DNA from: Streptosporangiaceae bacterium
GTDB lineage: Bacteria; Actinomycetota; Actinomycetes; Streptosporangiales; Streptosporangiaceae
Length of the DNA: 51,330 nt
Reading direction: 5' to 3'
Assembly: GCA_019245115.1 (NCBI GenBank)
Contig: JAFARZ010000124.1
Span: forward strand, 1-51,330
Shown: positions 16,673 through 25,728 of the stretch, one piece after another
Numbering within the stretch: the first letter of the stretch is position 1
Layout of the letters: each line of letters starts with the position of its first letter
Program-made: the position numbers and the translations under genes
The notes under the pieces: model-generated
The model's database searches: none
What the model was told of the DNA's origin: nothing
The model's input: only the letters and a program-made list of their open reading frames with translations

Positions 16673-16701
16673 TTACCGCAAACGACCCATGATCATGGAA
16701 C
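16641..16701. repeat. Perfect 18-bp inverted repeat between convergent genes
   Basis: GTTCCATGATCATGGGTC (16641-16658) and its exact complement (16684-16701) flank a 25-nt loop. Each arm itself contains the palindrome CCATGATCATGG. The left arm lies within the last codons of the UbiB-like gene, whose stop is in the loop. It is suited to ending transcription from both sides, although it lacks T-tracts. Confidence 0.85.
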
Positions 16702-16722
16702 CAGCTCCGGCGATATGCCCGG

Positions 16723-17262
16723 CTAGCCGCGCGCTCGCCGGAGCACGATGCCGCGGACGAACGCGGCCTGCCCGACATGCTGAAGGCAGTCCGAGATCAC
16801 GCTGACCAGCCGCACGCCCAGCGTGACCGGCGGATCCCAGCGCTCGTCCACGATCCGCTCCAGGTCCGCGTCGGTGACCGTGCTCGCCAGGCGGATGGTC
16901 TGCTCGTGCACCGCTTCGTAGTAGCCGGTGAGCAGGTCCGCGGACGCCTGGATCTGGGCCACCTGCCGTGAGTTGTGTCCGTAACCGATGTCGTTTCCGC
17001 CTATGTCGCCCTGGCGCGTGTCGTTCTGGCTTAGGCCGAACCGCTCCCGCCACTGCGGCCATACCTGCTTCACGCCGAACGCGCCCGCCACATGGTCGTC
17101 CTGTACCCGTGTCAGATGCCAGCACAGCCAGGCGATCGAGTTCGCGTCATCGTCCAGCCGCACCGCCAGCTCCTCCGGGCTCAACCCGTCGACCGCCGCG
17201 TGCACCTCTTCCTGTACTCGTCCGAACGCGTCCACCAGCAACTCCGCGCTACCCATAACCAC
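16723..17262 (-). CDS. DinB-family (DUF664-like) protein, second copy
   Basis: About 179 residues. SIAWLCWHLTRVQDDHVAG carries a metal-binding His of the DinB fold, and LVSVISDCLQHVGQAAFVRG supplies the C-terminal His, as in mycothiol-dependent DinB enzymes. The start is GTG 17262 or ATG 17256. Only a couple of dozen bases upstream of the start lie two tandem copies of the dispersed structured element, in sense orientation to this gene. Substrate unknown; not closely similar to the DinB protein at 6558. Confidence 0.75.
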   Translation of the reverse strand: MVMGSAELLVDAFGRVQEEVHAAVDGLSPEELAVRLDDDANSIAWLCWHLTRVQDDHVAGAFGVKQVWPQWRERFGLSQNDTRQGDIGGNDIGYGHNSRQVAQIQASADLLTGYYEAVHEQTIRLASTVTDADLERIVDERWDPPVTLGVRLVSVISDCLQHVGQAAFVRGIVLRRARG

Positions 17263-17283
17263 AGGACTCTAGCAATCCCGGCT

Positions 17284-17469
17284 GTGTTTCCCTCCGCGCC
17301 AAGGCCTCGCTGCGCTCGGCCGGCTTGGGGCCACGGCGGGAATTGCCGCCCCTGCGGGACGGCAACCGCCGCGGCAGTGTTTCCCTCCGCGCCAAGGCCT
17401 CGCTGCGCTCGGCCGGCTTGGGGCCACGGCGGGAATTGCCGCCCCTGCGGGACGGCAACCGCCGCGGCA
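17284..17469 (-). repeat. Structured dispersed element, two perfect 93-bp tandem copies (family R)
   Basis: 17284-17376 and 17377-17469 are identical by eye. Read on the minus strand each folds as outer stem CGGCGG/CCGCCG, inner stem TTGCCG/CGGCAA, CCC/GGG and loop GCAG, then a second hairpin region, ending in GGCGCGGAGGGAAACA. The same element occurs at 30838-30979 and 36137-36260. Here it precedes the minus-strand DinB gene and lies 76 bp before the helicase start on the other strand. Confidence 0.85.
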
Positions 17470-17544
17470 GCGTGACACGCCCGCCGACCTGCATCCCATC
17501 GCCGGTGGTCACAGCATCCGGCATCGCGCGGTAGCGTTCCGCTC

Positions 17545-19650
17545 GTGTCCCGCCGCGACAGTCCGCTCAGGGCTCTTGATGCCCCAGCGATCCCCGATGT
17601 GCCCGAGCTGCTGGCCGCGGCCGTGGCCGGCATCGGCGGTGCGGAGCGTCCTGGCCAGGTGGCGATGGCCACGGCGGTCCGCGACGCCATCGATTCGGGC
17701 ACGCACCTCGCGGTCCAGGCCGGAACCGGCACCGGGAAGTCGTTGGCGTACCTCGTCCCGGCGGTGCGGCACGCCCTGCTCTCCGACGGCACGGTCGTGG
17801 TGGCCACGGCCACGATCGCGCTGCAACGTCAGCTCATCGACCGCGATCTGCCGCGCCTGGTGGAGGCGCTGAAGTCCGTGCTGGGGCGCGAGCCGCGGTT
17901 CGCGATCCTGAAGGGCCGACGCAACTACTTGTGCCTTAACCGCCAGCTTGGCGGCGTCGCTGACGACGAATCCGATACTCTGTTCGACCCGTCCGACACA
18001 ATATCGCCTCTAGGTCGGCAAGTCAAACGCCTGCACGAATGGGCGGAACAGACCGAGACGGGCGACCGCGACGAGCTGGTGCCGGGCGTGTCCGAGGCCG
18101 CCTGGCGTCAGGTTTCGGTCAGTGCCCAGGAGTGCATCGGGGCGCATCGCTGCGCCTACGGCACGCGGTGCTTCGCTGAGAAGGCCAGGGAGGCGGCGGG
18201 CAAGGCACACGTCGTGGTCACCAACCACGCGTTGCTGGCCATCGACGCGACGTCCGAGATCGAGGTGCTGCCCGAGCACGACGTGGTGATCGTCGATGAG
18301 GCACATGACCTGGTTGATCGCGTCACTTCGGCGGTGACGGGGGAGTTGTCAGGCCCTGCGGTGGAAGCGGCGGCCCGGCGGGCCGGGCGCCTGATCACCG
18401 GTGCGGGCGAAAGGGAGGGCGCGGAAGGCAGCAGCGCGGACGACAACAGCGACGCGGTCGATGGCCTGCGCAAAGCGGCCAATGCCCTGGCCATCGATCT
18501 GGACGTGGCGCCCGAGGGCCGGATGGACGTCCTCCCGGACACGCTGGCCGCCACGCTGACCTCGGTCGCCGAGGCCGCGGGTACCTGCGCAGACGCTGTC
18601 CGCGCCGTGGCGAAAAAAGTGGACGAGGACCAGGCGCGGCTGGCCGCCTGCCGCATGGCGCTGGCCACCCTGGACGACCTGCACCAGACCGCGGGACGGG
18701 TCGTGGAGACGTTCAGCGAGCAGATCACGGCGCGCGGCGACGTGGTGTGGCTGGACCGCCCGCCCCCGGACAGCCCGCAAAACCGCGCCGCGACGCTCCG
18801 GGTGGCGCCGCTCGAGGTGGGCGGCCTGCTGCGAGACCGGCTGTTCCGCGAGCGTGTGGTCGCGCTGACGTCGGCGACGCTGGTGCTGGGCGGATCGTTC
18901 ACGCCGCTGGCCATCCAATGGGGTCTTCCTGCCCAGCAATCCCCCGAATCCCCGGAGGGTGACGACTCGGACCTCCCGTGGACCGCGCTCGATGTGGGGT
19001 CGCCGTTCGACCACCCGCGTAGCGGCATCCTGTACGTGGCGAGGCACTTGCCGACCCCGGGCCGGGAAGGCCTGCATGAGGCGTACCTGACCGAACTGTC
19101 CGAGCTGATCGATGCGGCGGGCGGCCGGACGCTGGGGTTGTTCTCCTCGATGCGCGCCGCCGCCCAGGCCGCGGAGGCGCTGCGGAGCCGGATCGGCTAC
19201 CGGCTGCTGTGCCAGGGCGACGACGTCACGGCTCAGCTCGTCAAGGAGTTCGCCGCTGACCAGGAAACCTGCCTGTTCGGCACCCTGTCGCTGTGGCAGG
19301 GCGTGGATGTTCCGGGCAGTTCGCTGCAGCTCGTTGTCATCGACCGGATCCCGTTCCCCCGGCCGGACGATCCGCTGGCCTCGGCGCGGCAGCGAGCCGT
19401 GGCGGCTCGCGGCGGCAACGGGTTCATGTCCGTCGCCGCCTCCCAGGCCGCGCTGCTGCTGGCTCAGGGGGCCGGACGGCTACTGCGGACGATGAGCGAC
19501 CGGGGTGTCGTCGCGGTGCTCGACCCGCGTCTGGTCACCGCCCGTTACGGCGACTTCCTGCGCAAATCATTGCCGCCGTTCTGGACCACCACGGACCCGG
19601 CTCTGGTCCGTGCCGCACTTCGCCGCCTCCGGGACGCCAGCCCTGGCTGA
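17545..19650 (+). CDS. dinG: DinG/XPD-type ATP-dependent DNA helicase
   Basis: 701-residue superfamily 2 helicase of the iron-sulfur (XPD/DinG) group, a 5'-3' DNA helicase for repair or R-loop removal. Walker A: QAGTGTGKSLAYLVPA. DEAH box: VIVDEAHDLVDR. Four cysteines that would ligate a 4Fe-4S cluster lie between them (RNYLCLNR, then CIGAHRCAYGTRC). C-terminal motifs: GTLSLWQGVDVPG and IDRIPFPRPDDP, followed by QGAGRLLRTMSDRGVVAVLD with the arginine finger. GTG start. Family proteins in actinobacteria are commonly annotated DinG-like; the exact role is not fixed by sequence. Confidence 0.9.
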   Translation: MSRRDSPLRALDAPAIPDVPELLAAAVAGIGGAERPGQVAMATAVRDAIDSGTHLAVQAGTGTGKSLAYLVPAVRHALLSDGTVVVATATIALQRQLIDRDLPRLVEALKSVLGREPRFAILKGRRNYLCLNRQLGGVADDESDTLFDPSDTISPLGRQVKRLHEWAEQTETGDRDELVPGVSEAAWRQVSVSAQECIGAHRCAYGTRCFAEKAREAAGKAHVVVTNHALLAIDATSEIEVLPEHDVVIVDEAHDLVDRVTSAVTGELSGPAVEAAARRAGRLITGAGEREGAEGSSADDNSDAVDGLRKAANALAIDLDVAPEGRMDVLPDTLAATLTSVAEAAGTCADAVRAVAKKVDEDQARLAACRMALATLDDLHQTAGRVVETFSEQITARGDVVWLDRPPPDSPQNRAATLRVAPLEVGGLLRDRLFRERVVALTSATLVLGGSFTPLAIQWGLPAQQSPESPEGDDSDLPWTALDVGSPFDHPRSGILYVARHLPTPGREGLHEAYLTELSELIDAAGGRTLGLFSSMRAAAQAAEALRSRIGYRLLCQGDDVTAQLVKEFAADQETCLFGTLSLWQGVDVPGSSLQLVVIDRIPFPRPDDPLASARQRAVAARGGNGFMSVAASQAALLLAQGAGRLLRTMSDRGVVAVLDPRLVTARYGDFLRKSLPPFWTTTDPALVRAALRRLRDASPG

Positions 19651-19748
19651 CCTTCCCGGAACGACCCGCCTTACCGGCCCGTGACGATCCGGGCCAACGA
19701 CCTGGTCGGCACCGACATAACAGGTAACATTTTGGGAACCCTTGGCGA

Positions 19749-21377
19749 ATGGCGTCCGTTGTCCGGGGAGTGGCGGGAGGTGCGGGCGTGAAGCGAAGGC
19801 GGCGAAAACCGCGGGTCGAGGGGAACCCGCGTAAACGGCATTGGCTGCGCTGGGTGTCGGCCGGTGTCGTCGTTGTCGTGGCCGCGGGCACGGTGGGCGT
19901 CTACCTCAAGTACCGGCAGATCAATGACAGCATCAACCGGACGCCCCTGACCGACCTGGGTCACCGTCCGCCGCAGTACAGCACCTCGTCGGAGAACATC
20001 CTGGTCTACGGATCGGACAGCCGGGCCGGGCTGGACGGGCACCAGCAGTACATCCTGCACACCGGGCATGTCTCGGGCGACAACACCGACACGATCATGC
20101 TCGTGCACATCTCGCCGGGCCATCACCAGGTCACCGTCATATCGATCCCTCGGGACACGATGGTGCCGATGTACCAGTGCGACAGCGGTCCGGGCTACCC
20201 GGGGCAGCGGCAGAACCTGAACCAGTATGTGATCATCAACTCGCTGCTCCAGATCGGCGGCCCGTCGTGCCTGTACAAGACCGTCGAGCAGCAGACCGGT
20301 ATCTTCCTCAACCACTTCATCGGGCTCGGCCTGATCGGGTTCGTGAAGGTCATCAATGACGTGGGCGGTGTCAACGTCTGCGTGCCCTACGCCATCAACA
20401 ACCCGGTCTCCGGCCTGAACGTGAAGGCGGGGAAGCAGCACATCACCGGAATACAGGCCCTGGCGTTCTGGCGGACCCGGGAGGACACCGGCAACGGCTC
20501 GGACCTGGAGCGCATCCAGCGCGATCAGTTCCTGTCGGCGCAGATCGTGAAGGCGGTGCTGGGTGGCGATCTCCTCGGTAACCCGATCAAGCTGTATCAC
20601 GTGGTCAGTGACGCCGCCGCGGCGCTGACCACCGACCCCGGGATGTCGGTGTCCGACCTGATCGGCATCGCGGAGAGCTTCCGCAATCTGGCCGGCAAGA
20701 ACGTGCAGTTCCTCACCGCGCCGAACCAGACGTACCCATACGATCCCAACCGGGTCCAGTTCGCCCAGCCGCAGGCCGGCCAGGTGTTCTCCGCCATCGC
20801 GCACGACGTGACGGTGCCGAAGGTCAAGGTGCCGTCCGGCACGCCGTCCGGCGGCGGTGCCCAGGTGCTCACCATCAGCCCGTCGAAGGTCAAGCTCGAG
20901 GTGCTGAACGGCTCCGGCGCCTACGACGCCGCGGGCAGCGCCGCGGCGTCGCTGACCTCTCGTGGCTTCGATGTGACCGGCACCGGCAACGCGGACAACT
21001 TCCGCTACACCGATTCGGTGATCGAGTACGCCTCGGCCGCCGACAAACCCGCGGTGAACACGCTGAAGAAGGAACTTACCGGCGTAACGGTCCGCCAGGT
21101 AGCGACCCTGACACCGGGGACCATCGAGCTGATCATCGGCTCCGACTACACCGGTCTGGCCGCCGATCCCTCGGCTTCGCCCACGCCGTCGGCATCGCTG
21201 GCGGCGACGCAGTCTCCGGCCGCGACGTCTTCCTCAAGCCCATCGGCATCTGGGTCCGCGTCCGCGTCCCCGTCCCCGTCGGCGTCCCCGTCCGGGGTCA
21301 ACGGTCTGGCCCAGGCCAACGGCGGCATCACCGCCGCCGCAAGCTGCGCCAGCGATTCCAACGCTTTCTCCGGATAA
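19749..21377 (+). CDS. LCP-family (LytR-CpsA-Psr) cell-wall ligase
   Basis: About 542 residues (GTG 19788 is an alternative start, with GGGAGG nearby). A short basic cytoplasmic tail and one TM anchor (LRWVSAGVVVVVAAGTVGVY) precede the extracellular LCP domain: NILVYGSDSRAG, NTDTIMLVHISP, VISIPRDTMVP, GGVNVCVPYAI, ALAFWRTREDTGNGSDLERI, with the conserved Arg and Asp residues that bind the polyprenyl pyrophosphate. A LytR_C domain follows (KLEVLNGSGAYDAAGSAAAS), then a Ser/Pro/Ala-rich tail. LCP enzymes attach polymers (arabinogalactan, teichoic acids, other glycopolymers) to peptidoglycan. Monocistronic. Confidence 0.9.
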   Translation: MASVVRGVAGGAGVKRRRRKPRVEGNPRKRHWLRWVSAGVVVVVAAGTVGVYLKYRQINDSINRTPLTDLGHRPPQYSTSSENILVYGSDSRAGLDGHQQYILHTGHVSGDNTDTIMLVHISPGHHQVTVISIPRDTMVPMYQCDSGPGYPGQRQNLNQYVIINSLLQIGGPSCLYKTVEQQTGIFLNHFIGLGLIGFVKVINDVGGVNVCVPYAINNPVSGLNVKAGKQHITGIQALAFWRTREDTGNGSDLERIQRDQFLSAQIVKAVLGGDLLGNPIKLYHVVSDAAAALTTDPGMSVSDLIGIAESFRNLAGKNVQFLTAPNQTYPYDPNRVQFAQPQAGQVFSAIAHDVTVPKVKVPSGTPSGGGAQVLTISPSKVKLEVLNGSGAYDAAGSAAASLTSRGFDVTGTGNADNFRYTDSVIEYASAADKPAVNTLKKELTGVTVRQVATLTPGTIELIIGSDYTGLAADPSASPTPSASLAATQSPAATSSSSPSASGSASASPSPSASPSGVNGLAQANGGITAAASCASDSNAFSG

Positions 21378-21857
21378 CGACGAACGAACGGTGGCTCGTC
21401 TTTCCGGATCGCCGGTCGTGCTGGCATATAAATTGACGATGCGAACGTTCCAGGAAAAGAGTGCGTTTCCGATATGCCGACTATTTTGTATTTGTCGAGA
21501 TGCCACCCCAGCCTGGGAACTTGTGCGTAGCACCACATTTCGGGCACATGGGCCACCCAGCTTGCGGAAGTTAGGAGCCCTCTGGAAGAAAAGGCGCCGG
21601 AAACCGGCGCCCAACTTTCCGCGAGGCCCCTATCTTCCACGCCTTCCACCGCGATTGCCTACATATTACGGTCATTCCTGGCAAACCGGCGGCGGCTCAC
21701 GGCCGGCCGCCGCCACCCTCGTTGGCCTGTCCCGTTTCGGGGGCGGTCCGTCCCGTTCCGGGGAGGGCGGCCAATCCGTTCCGGGTGGGGCGGGGGCGCT
21801 GGTGACTGCTGCGCTGGTGGTTACATGGGAGGGAGGCGGTTGGAGGAGGCAGCAGTC
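21378..21857. other. Intergenic region with dispersed element A
   Basis: 480 bp without a gene. About 21533-21680 is one copy of a dispersed element also found near 41552-41665 and, inverted, near 51118-51285. Its core is a perfect hairpin GGCGCCGG-AAA-CCGGCGCC at 21593-21611, flanked by TCTGGAAGAAAA and CAACTTTCCGCGAGG. The rest must contain the hmgA promoter. Confidence 0.7.
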
Positions 21858-23189
21858 ATGGTCGACGTCGCCGACGAGATCCACCAGCGTGGCACGAGTG
21901 GCGCGGGCGAGTTCGGGTACCAGGCGGGCTTCGGGAATGAGTTCGCCAGCGAGGCGGTGCCGGGGGCGCTGCCGCGAGGACGCAATTCGCCGCAGCGGGC
22001 CCCGCTCGGCCTGTACGCAGAGCAGATCAGCGGGACGGCGTTCACGCAGCCGCGGGCGGTGAACAAGCGGACCTGGGTGTACCGGAGCGTGCCGTCGGCG
22101 GCGCATCGGCGGTTCTCGCGGATCGGCAACGGAAGCCTGCGGGGTACCCCGTTCGACGAGATCGAGCCGGACCCGAACCGGCTGCGGTGGAACGCGCCGC
22201 CCATGCCGGATGGGGACGCCGACTTCGTCGACGGCCTGTACACGATGGCCGGGAACGGCGACATCAGGACCCGGGCGGGGATGGCCGTGCACATGTACGC
22301 GGCGACGCGGTCCATGGTCGACCGGTACTTCGTCGATGCTGACGGCGAGCTGCTGTTCGTGCCCGAGCATGGTCCGCTGGTGCTGCACACCGAGTTGGGG
22401 CCGATGGCCGTCGCCCCGGGCGAGGTAGCCGTGGTGCCGCGCGGCATCCGGTTCCGTGCCGAGTTGCCGGCCGGGCCTGTGCGGGGTTACCTGTGCGAGA
22501 ACTTCGGCGCGCAGTTCACGCTGCCGGAGCGGGGTCCCATCGGGTCCAACGGGCTGGCCAACGAGCGTGATTTCCTGGCGCCCACCGCCGCCTACGAGGA
22601 GCGCTCATCGGCCCAGGTCGTGCAGAAATACGGCGGCAACCTGTGGGCCACCGACTACGACCACTCCCCGCTCGACGTTGTCGCCTGGCACGGGAACTAC
22701 GCACCGTACAAGTACGACACCGCGAACTTCATGGTGATCGGCACGATCAGCTTCGACCATCCGGACCCATCGATCTTCACCGTTCTCACCTCACCCAGCG
22801 AGCTGCCCGGCCTGGCCAACGTGGATTTCGTGATCTTCGCACCGCGCTGGCTCGTCGGCGAGGACACCTTCCGGCCTCCGTGGTACCACCGCAATATCAT
22901 GTCCGAGTTCATGGGCCTGGTGCGCGGCGTCTACGACGCCAAGGCCGAGGGCTTCGAGCCGGGCGGGGCCAGCCTGCACAACATGTTCACCTCGCATGGC
23001 CCGGACGCGGAAACCTATGCCAAGGCGAGCGCGGCCGAGCTGACTCCGCAGAAGATCGACGACACACTGGCGTTCATGTTCGAGAGCCGCTGGATGATGG
23101 TGCCCACTCGGCAGGCGGCGGAGGCCGGCCACCGCCAGCCGGACTACGACGCGGTATGGAGCGGCCTGACCCGCTCGTTCCGCGCGTAA
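21858..23189 (+). CDS. hmgA: Homogentisate 1,2-dioxygenase
   Basis: Fe(II) enzyme that opens the ring of homogentisate to maleylacetoacetate in tyrosine/phenylalanine catabolism. The 443-residue product starts at ATG 21858 behind GGAGG; the frame is open to 21825, but the first part is not conserved. [19 protein letters not shown] is the characteristic N-terminus. The metal ligands His344 and Glu350 ([12 protein letters not shown]) and His380 (FTSHGPD) keep the spacing of human His335/Glu341/His371. The PaiB-like gene follows 12 bp downstream, suggesting one transcript. No fumarylacetoacetase or hydroxyphenylpyruvate dioxygenase is adjacent. Confidence 0.95.
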   Translation: MVDVADEIHQRGTSGAGEFGYQAGFGNEFASEAVPGALPRGRNSPQRAPLGLYAEQISGTAFTQPRAVNKRTWVYRSVPSAAHRRFSRIGNGSLRGTPFDEIEPDPNRLRWNAPPMPDGDADFVDGLYTMAGNGDIRTRAGMAVHMYAATRSMVDRYFVDADGELLFVPEHGPLVLHTELGPMAVAPGEVAVVPRGIRFRAELPAGPVRGYLCENFGAQFTLPERGPIGSNGLANERDFLAPTAAYEERSSAQVVQKYGGNLWATDYDHSPLDVVAWHGNYAPYKYDTANFMVIGTISFDHPDPSIFTVLTSPSELPGLANVDFVIFAPRWLVGEDTFRPPWYHRNIMSEFMGLVRGVYDAKAEGFEPGGASLHNMFTSHGPDAETYAKASAAELTPQKIDDTLAFMFESRWMMVPTRQAAEAGHRQPDYDAVWSGLTRSFRA

Positions 23190-23201
23190 GGAGGCGCATA
23201 C

Positions 23202-23834
23202 ATGTACGTTCCCGCCCATTTCGCCGCCGACGACGCGACAGTCAAGGAACTGCTGGCCCGGCACGGCGCGGCCGACCTGATAACGCTGACCGAGGACGGC
23301 ATGCTGGCCACCATGCTCCCGTTCGTCTATGAGCCCTCCGTGGGCGACCACGGCGCGCTGTACGGGCACGTGGCACGCAACAACGAGCAGTGGCGGAAGC
23401 CGGCGCTGGGGGAGTCGCTGGCCATCGTCCGCGGGCCGGACGCCTACATTTCCCCCTCCTGGTACGCCTCCAAGGCAGAGCACGGCCGGGTCGTCCCCAC
23501 CTGGAACTACGTCACCGCGCATGTGTACGGCCAGCTCGTGGTGCATGATGACCCCACCTGGGTGGAAGGCGTGGTACGGCGGCTCACGATCAAACACGAG
23601 GCCGCCAAGGGCGAGCCGATATGGTCGGTGGACGATGCGCCGCGCCAGTACATCGAAGGCCAGCTGCGCGCCATCGTCGGTCTGGAGCTGCTGATCACCC
23701 GGGTGGAAGCAAAGGCGAAGCTGAGCCAGAACCGGCCGCCCGCCGATGTCGAAGGGGTTATCGCCGGTCTGTCGGCTCGCGGCGATCGCCGTTCCGCCGC
23801 CGCCGTCGGCCGCGCATGCAAGCCCGTGACCTGA
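23202..23834 (+). CDS. PaiB-like FMN-binding split-barrel protein
   Basis: 210-residue protein of the PaiB/FMN-binding family: MYVPAHFAADD, LPFVYEPSVGDHGALYGHVA, ISPSWYASKAEHGRVVPTWN (signature) and LSQNRPPADVEGV at the end. Family members were first described as negative regulators of sporulation and protease genes in Bacillus, and many bind flavin or heme. TAAGGAGG directly follows the hmgA stop and serves as its ribosome site, so it is probably co-expressed with hmgA. Its role in that setting is unknown. Confidence 0.85.
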   Translation: MYVPAHFAADDATVKELLARHGAADLITLTEDGMLATMLPFVYEPSVGDHGALYGHVARNNEQWRKPALGESLAIVRGPDAYISPSWYASKAEHGRVVPTWNYVTAHVYGQLVVHDDPTWVEGVVRRLTIKHEAAKGEPIWSVDDAPRQYIEGQLRAIVGLELLITRVEAKAKLSQNRPPADVEGVIAGLSARGDRRSAAAVGRACKPVT

Positions 23835-23899
23835 TGGCGAGGCCGCGTGGATCGCCGGACGAATCTTGTATGAATGGAAGCGATGCGAGCGGGTAGGGG

Positions 23900-24328
23900 A
23901 TGGACGCCGATTGGGAGCCGATAGACGTGAGTGCCGGACCGCCGATCCTTGACCAGGCGTTCGACGCGCATTCGCTGCGAGCGTTGCGGTCGGCGATGGC
24001 GGCTCACGCGTCGGCGGCCGGACTGGCTCGCGGCCGGGCCGAAGACGTCGTTATCGCCGTACATGAACTGGCCGCCAACGTGGTGCGCCATGGACTCGGG
24101 CACGGGCGGCTACGGGTGTGGCACAACGACGGCGCGCTGTGCTGTGAGATCAGCGAGGATGGCGACGGACGGGCGGCCCACGCTCCTCAGCCTTCGGACG
24201 TCGCGCAATGGCGCATCCTGCCCGGTCATGGTCTGTGGCTGGTCCGCCAGCTGGCCGACCGGACCAGCCTGGGCGCCGGGCCGTCCGGCACCATCGCGAC
24301 GCTTGTCTTCGGTATAACGGTTCGGTAG
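23900..24328 (+). CDS. ATP-binding protein, RsbW-like anti-sigma regulatory type
   Basis: 142-residue HATPase_c protein. The N box is VIAVHELAANVVRHG, followed by ISEDGDGR (G1) and GHGLWLVRQLADR (G2). Such actinobacterial proteins are kinase or anti-sigma partners of STAS antagonists. It starts at ATG 23900 after GGGTAGGGG. The C-terminus ends normally after the last strand (TIATLVFGITVR). Its last 179 bp overlap the extended 3' end of the GNAT frame on the other strand, which puts that extension in doubt rather than this gene. Confidence 0.8.
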   Translation: MDADWEPIDVSAGPPILDQAFDAHSLRALRSAMAAHASAAGLARGRAEDVVIAVHELAANVVRHGLGHGRLRVWHNDGALCCEISEDGDGRAAHAPQPSDVAQWRILPGHGLWLVRQLADRTSLGAGPSGTIATLVFGITVR

Positions 24329-24830
24329 CCAGCCGCTTGCCGAGGTGAATGGCCCCCGGCGCGTCCGCGTAATAGCCGAACGGTGGCACGTCACAGTAGC
24401 CCGCCGCCCGGTACAGACTCACTGCCTCCGGCTGCTTGCTGCCGGTCTCCAGCACCACCTGGCTGAAGCCGGCCGCGAGCGCGGTCCGCTCCAGCTCGGC
24501 GAGCAGCGCCCGCGCGATTCCGGTGCGCCGCGCCGGCTCCGAGACGTACATGCGCTTGACTTCGGCGGTGGTCCCGGCTCCGGCGGCCCTGGTTTCGGAG
24601 GCAGCGTGCGATCGCCAGCCGCCGCACGCTATCGCGACGTCGTTCAGGTACGCCACCAGGAACAACCCTCCCGGCGGCGCGAACTCGGCGGGGTCGACCG
24701 GGGTGCCGTCGCGGCCGCCGTATCTGAGCACGTGCTCCTGCTGGACCTCCTCGATGAGACGCGCCGCGTCCGGGTGGTCATAGGAGACGGTGACTACCCG
24801 CAAGGCCTGATTCACAGCGCTCATATTCAT
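24150..24830 (-). CDS. GNAT-family N-acetyltransferase with odd C-terminal extension
   Basis: Residues 1-155 form a GNAT domain: RMYVSEPARRTGIARALLAE (acetyl-CoA loop), LETGSKQPEAVSLYRAAGY and FGYYADAPGAIHLGKRL, the usual end of the family. Instead of a stop, the frame runs on for about 70 residues of Arg/Pro-rich sequence that is simply the antisense of the ATP-binding gene. A stop codon has probably been lost by substitution or frameshift near 24330. ATG 24830 overlaps the stop of the LLM oxidoreductase (ATGA), so the pair is translationally coupled. Acetyl acceptor unknown. Confidence 0.75.
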   Translation of the reverse strand: MNMSAVNQALRVVTVSYDHPDAARLIEEVQQEHVLRYGGRDGTPVDPAEFAPPGGLFLVAYLNDVAIACGGWRSHAASETRAAGAGTTAEVKRMYVSEPARRTGIARALLAELERTALAAGFSQVVLETGSKQPEAVSLYRAAGYCDVPPFGYYADAPGAIHLGKRLATEPLYRRQASRWCRTARRPGWSGRPAGGPATDHDRAGCAIARRPKAEERGPPVRRHPR

Positions 24831-25699
24831 AGGGAGGCTACGGCGGGTATCACTTCGCTCGCGATGACCTCCACCGGCGTTACCTGCCACACGTTGGCAA
24901 CGTTGCCGATCGCCGCCTGGAATCCGAGCTCGGCCAGCCGGCCGAGCTGATCGATGATCTCACCGGTCTTCTCGCCCTTGTCGCCGACGTCGAACGAGAA
25001 GTAGCAGGTCTTGGTGATCTGGTCGTAGTCGCGGCCCTCGGCGGCGCAGTGCTCGCGAAGCACATCGAGCTTGCGGGCCAGGTCGGGGCCCGGGAACAGG
25101 TTGCACGCGTCCGCGTACCTGGCCACCAGGCGGAGCGTCTTCTTCTCGCCCCCGCCGCCGATAAGGATGGGCGGATGCGGCCTGGTCAGCGCCTGCGGCG
25201 AGTTGAGCGGCCGCTCCAGCTGGTAGTGCTCGCCGTGATACGGGCTCTCATCGCCACGCCACATCTGAAGGCAGATCCGCAGCGTCTCCTCCAGCCGCTC
25301 GAAGCGCTCGGGCACCGGCGGGAACGGGATGCCGAGGCCGCGTGACTCCTCTTCGTTCCAGGCGGCGCCGATGCCCAGCCAGGCCCGGCCACCGGACAGC
25401 ACGTCCAGCGTGGTGACGATCTTCCCCAGGATGCCGGGATACCGGTAGACGGTCCCGGTGACCAGCGTCAGGAGCTTGGCCCGCGACGTGCACGCCGCCA
25501 GGTAGCCCAGCGTCGTGTAGGCCTCGAGCATCTCTCGCTCGGGCGGGCCGATGACGCCGATCTGGAAGAAGTGGTCCATGACCGCGAGGAACTCGAATCC
25601 TCCCTGGTCGGCGGTGCGGGCCACCGTGGCCAGGTCGGCGCCGAGGCGTGCCGGGCCGGCCGCCGAGGTGAAATCCGGAATCTGCAGGCCTATCTTCAC
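24827..25699 (-). CDS. LLM-class F420-dependent oxidoreductase
   Basis: 290-residue luciferase-like TIM-barrel protein. MKIGLQIPDFT, FLAVMDHFFQIG, YRYPGILGKIVTTLDVLSGG, GIGAAWNEEESRGLGIPFP and ERFERLEETLRICLQMW are the standard signature blocks of actinobacterial F420-dependent LLM enzymes. It probably reduces or oxidises an unknown small organic substrate with F420. First gene of a two-gene minus-strand operon with the GNAT protein; divergent from the FAD oxidase, with only about 30 bp between the starts. Confidence 0.85.
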   Translation of the reverse strand: MKIGLQIPDFTSAAGPARLGADLATVARTADQGGFEFLAVMDHFFQIGVIGPPEREMLEAYTTLGYLAACTSRAKLLTLVTGTVYRYPGILGKIVTTLDVLSGGRAWLGIGAAWNEEESRGLGIPFPPVPERFERLEETLRICLQMWRGDESPYHGEHYQLERPLNSPQALTRPHPPILIGGGGEKKTLRLVARYADACNLFPGPDLARKLDVLREHCAAEGRDYDQITKTCYFSFDVGDKGEKTGEIIDQLGRLAELGFQAAIGNVANVWQVTPVEVIASEVIPAVASL

Positions 25700-25728
25700 G
25701 CCACCATTATGTCGTTAGCGTGGGAGGC

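Noticed and set aside
19671..20804. Open frame of 377 codons on the minus strand
   Set aside because: Antisense of the LCP gene; low-complexity Val/Asp/Arg composition typical of shadow frames in high-GC DNA.
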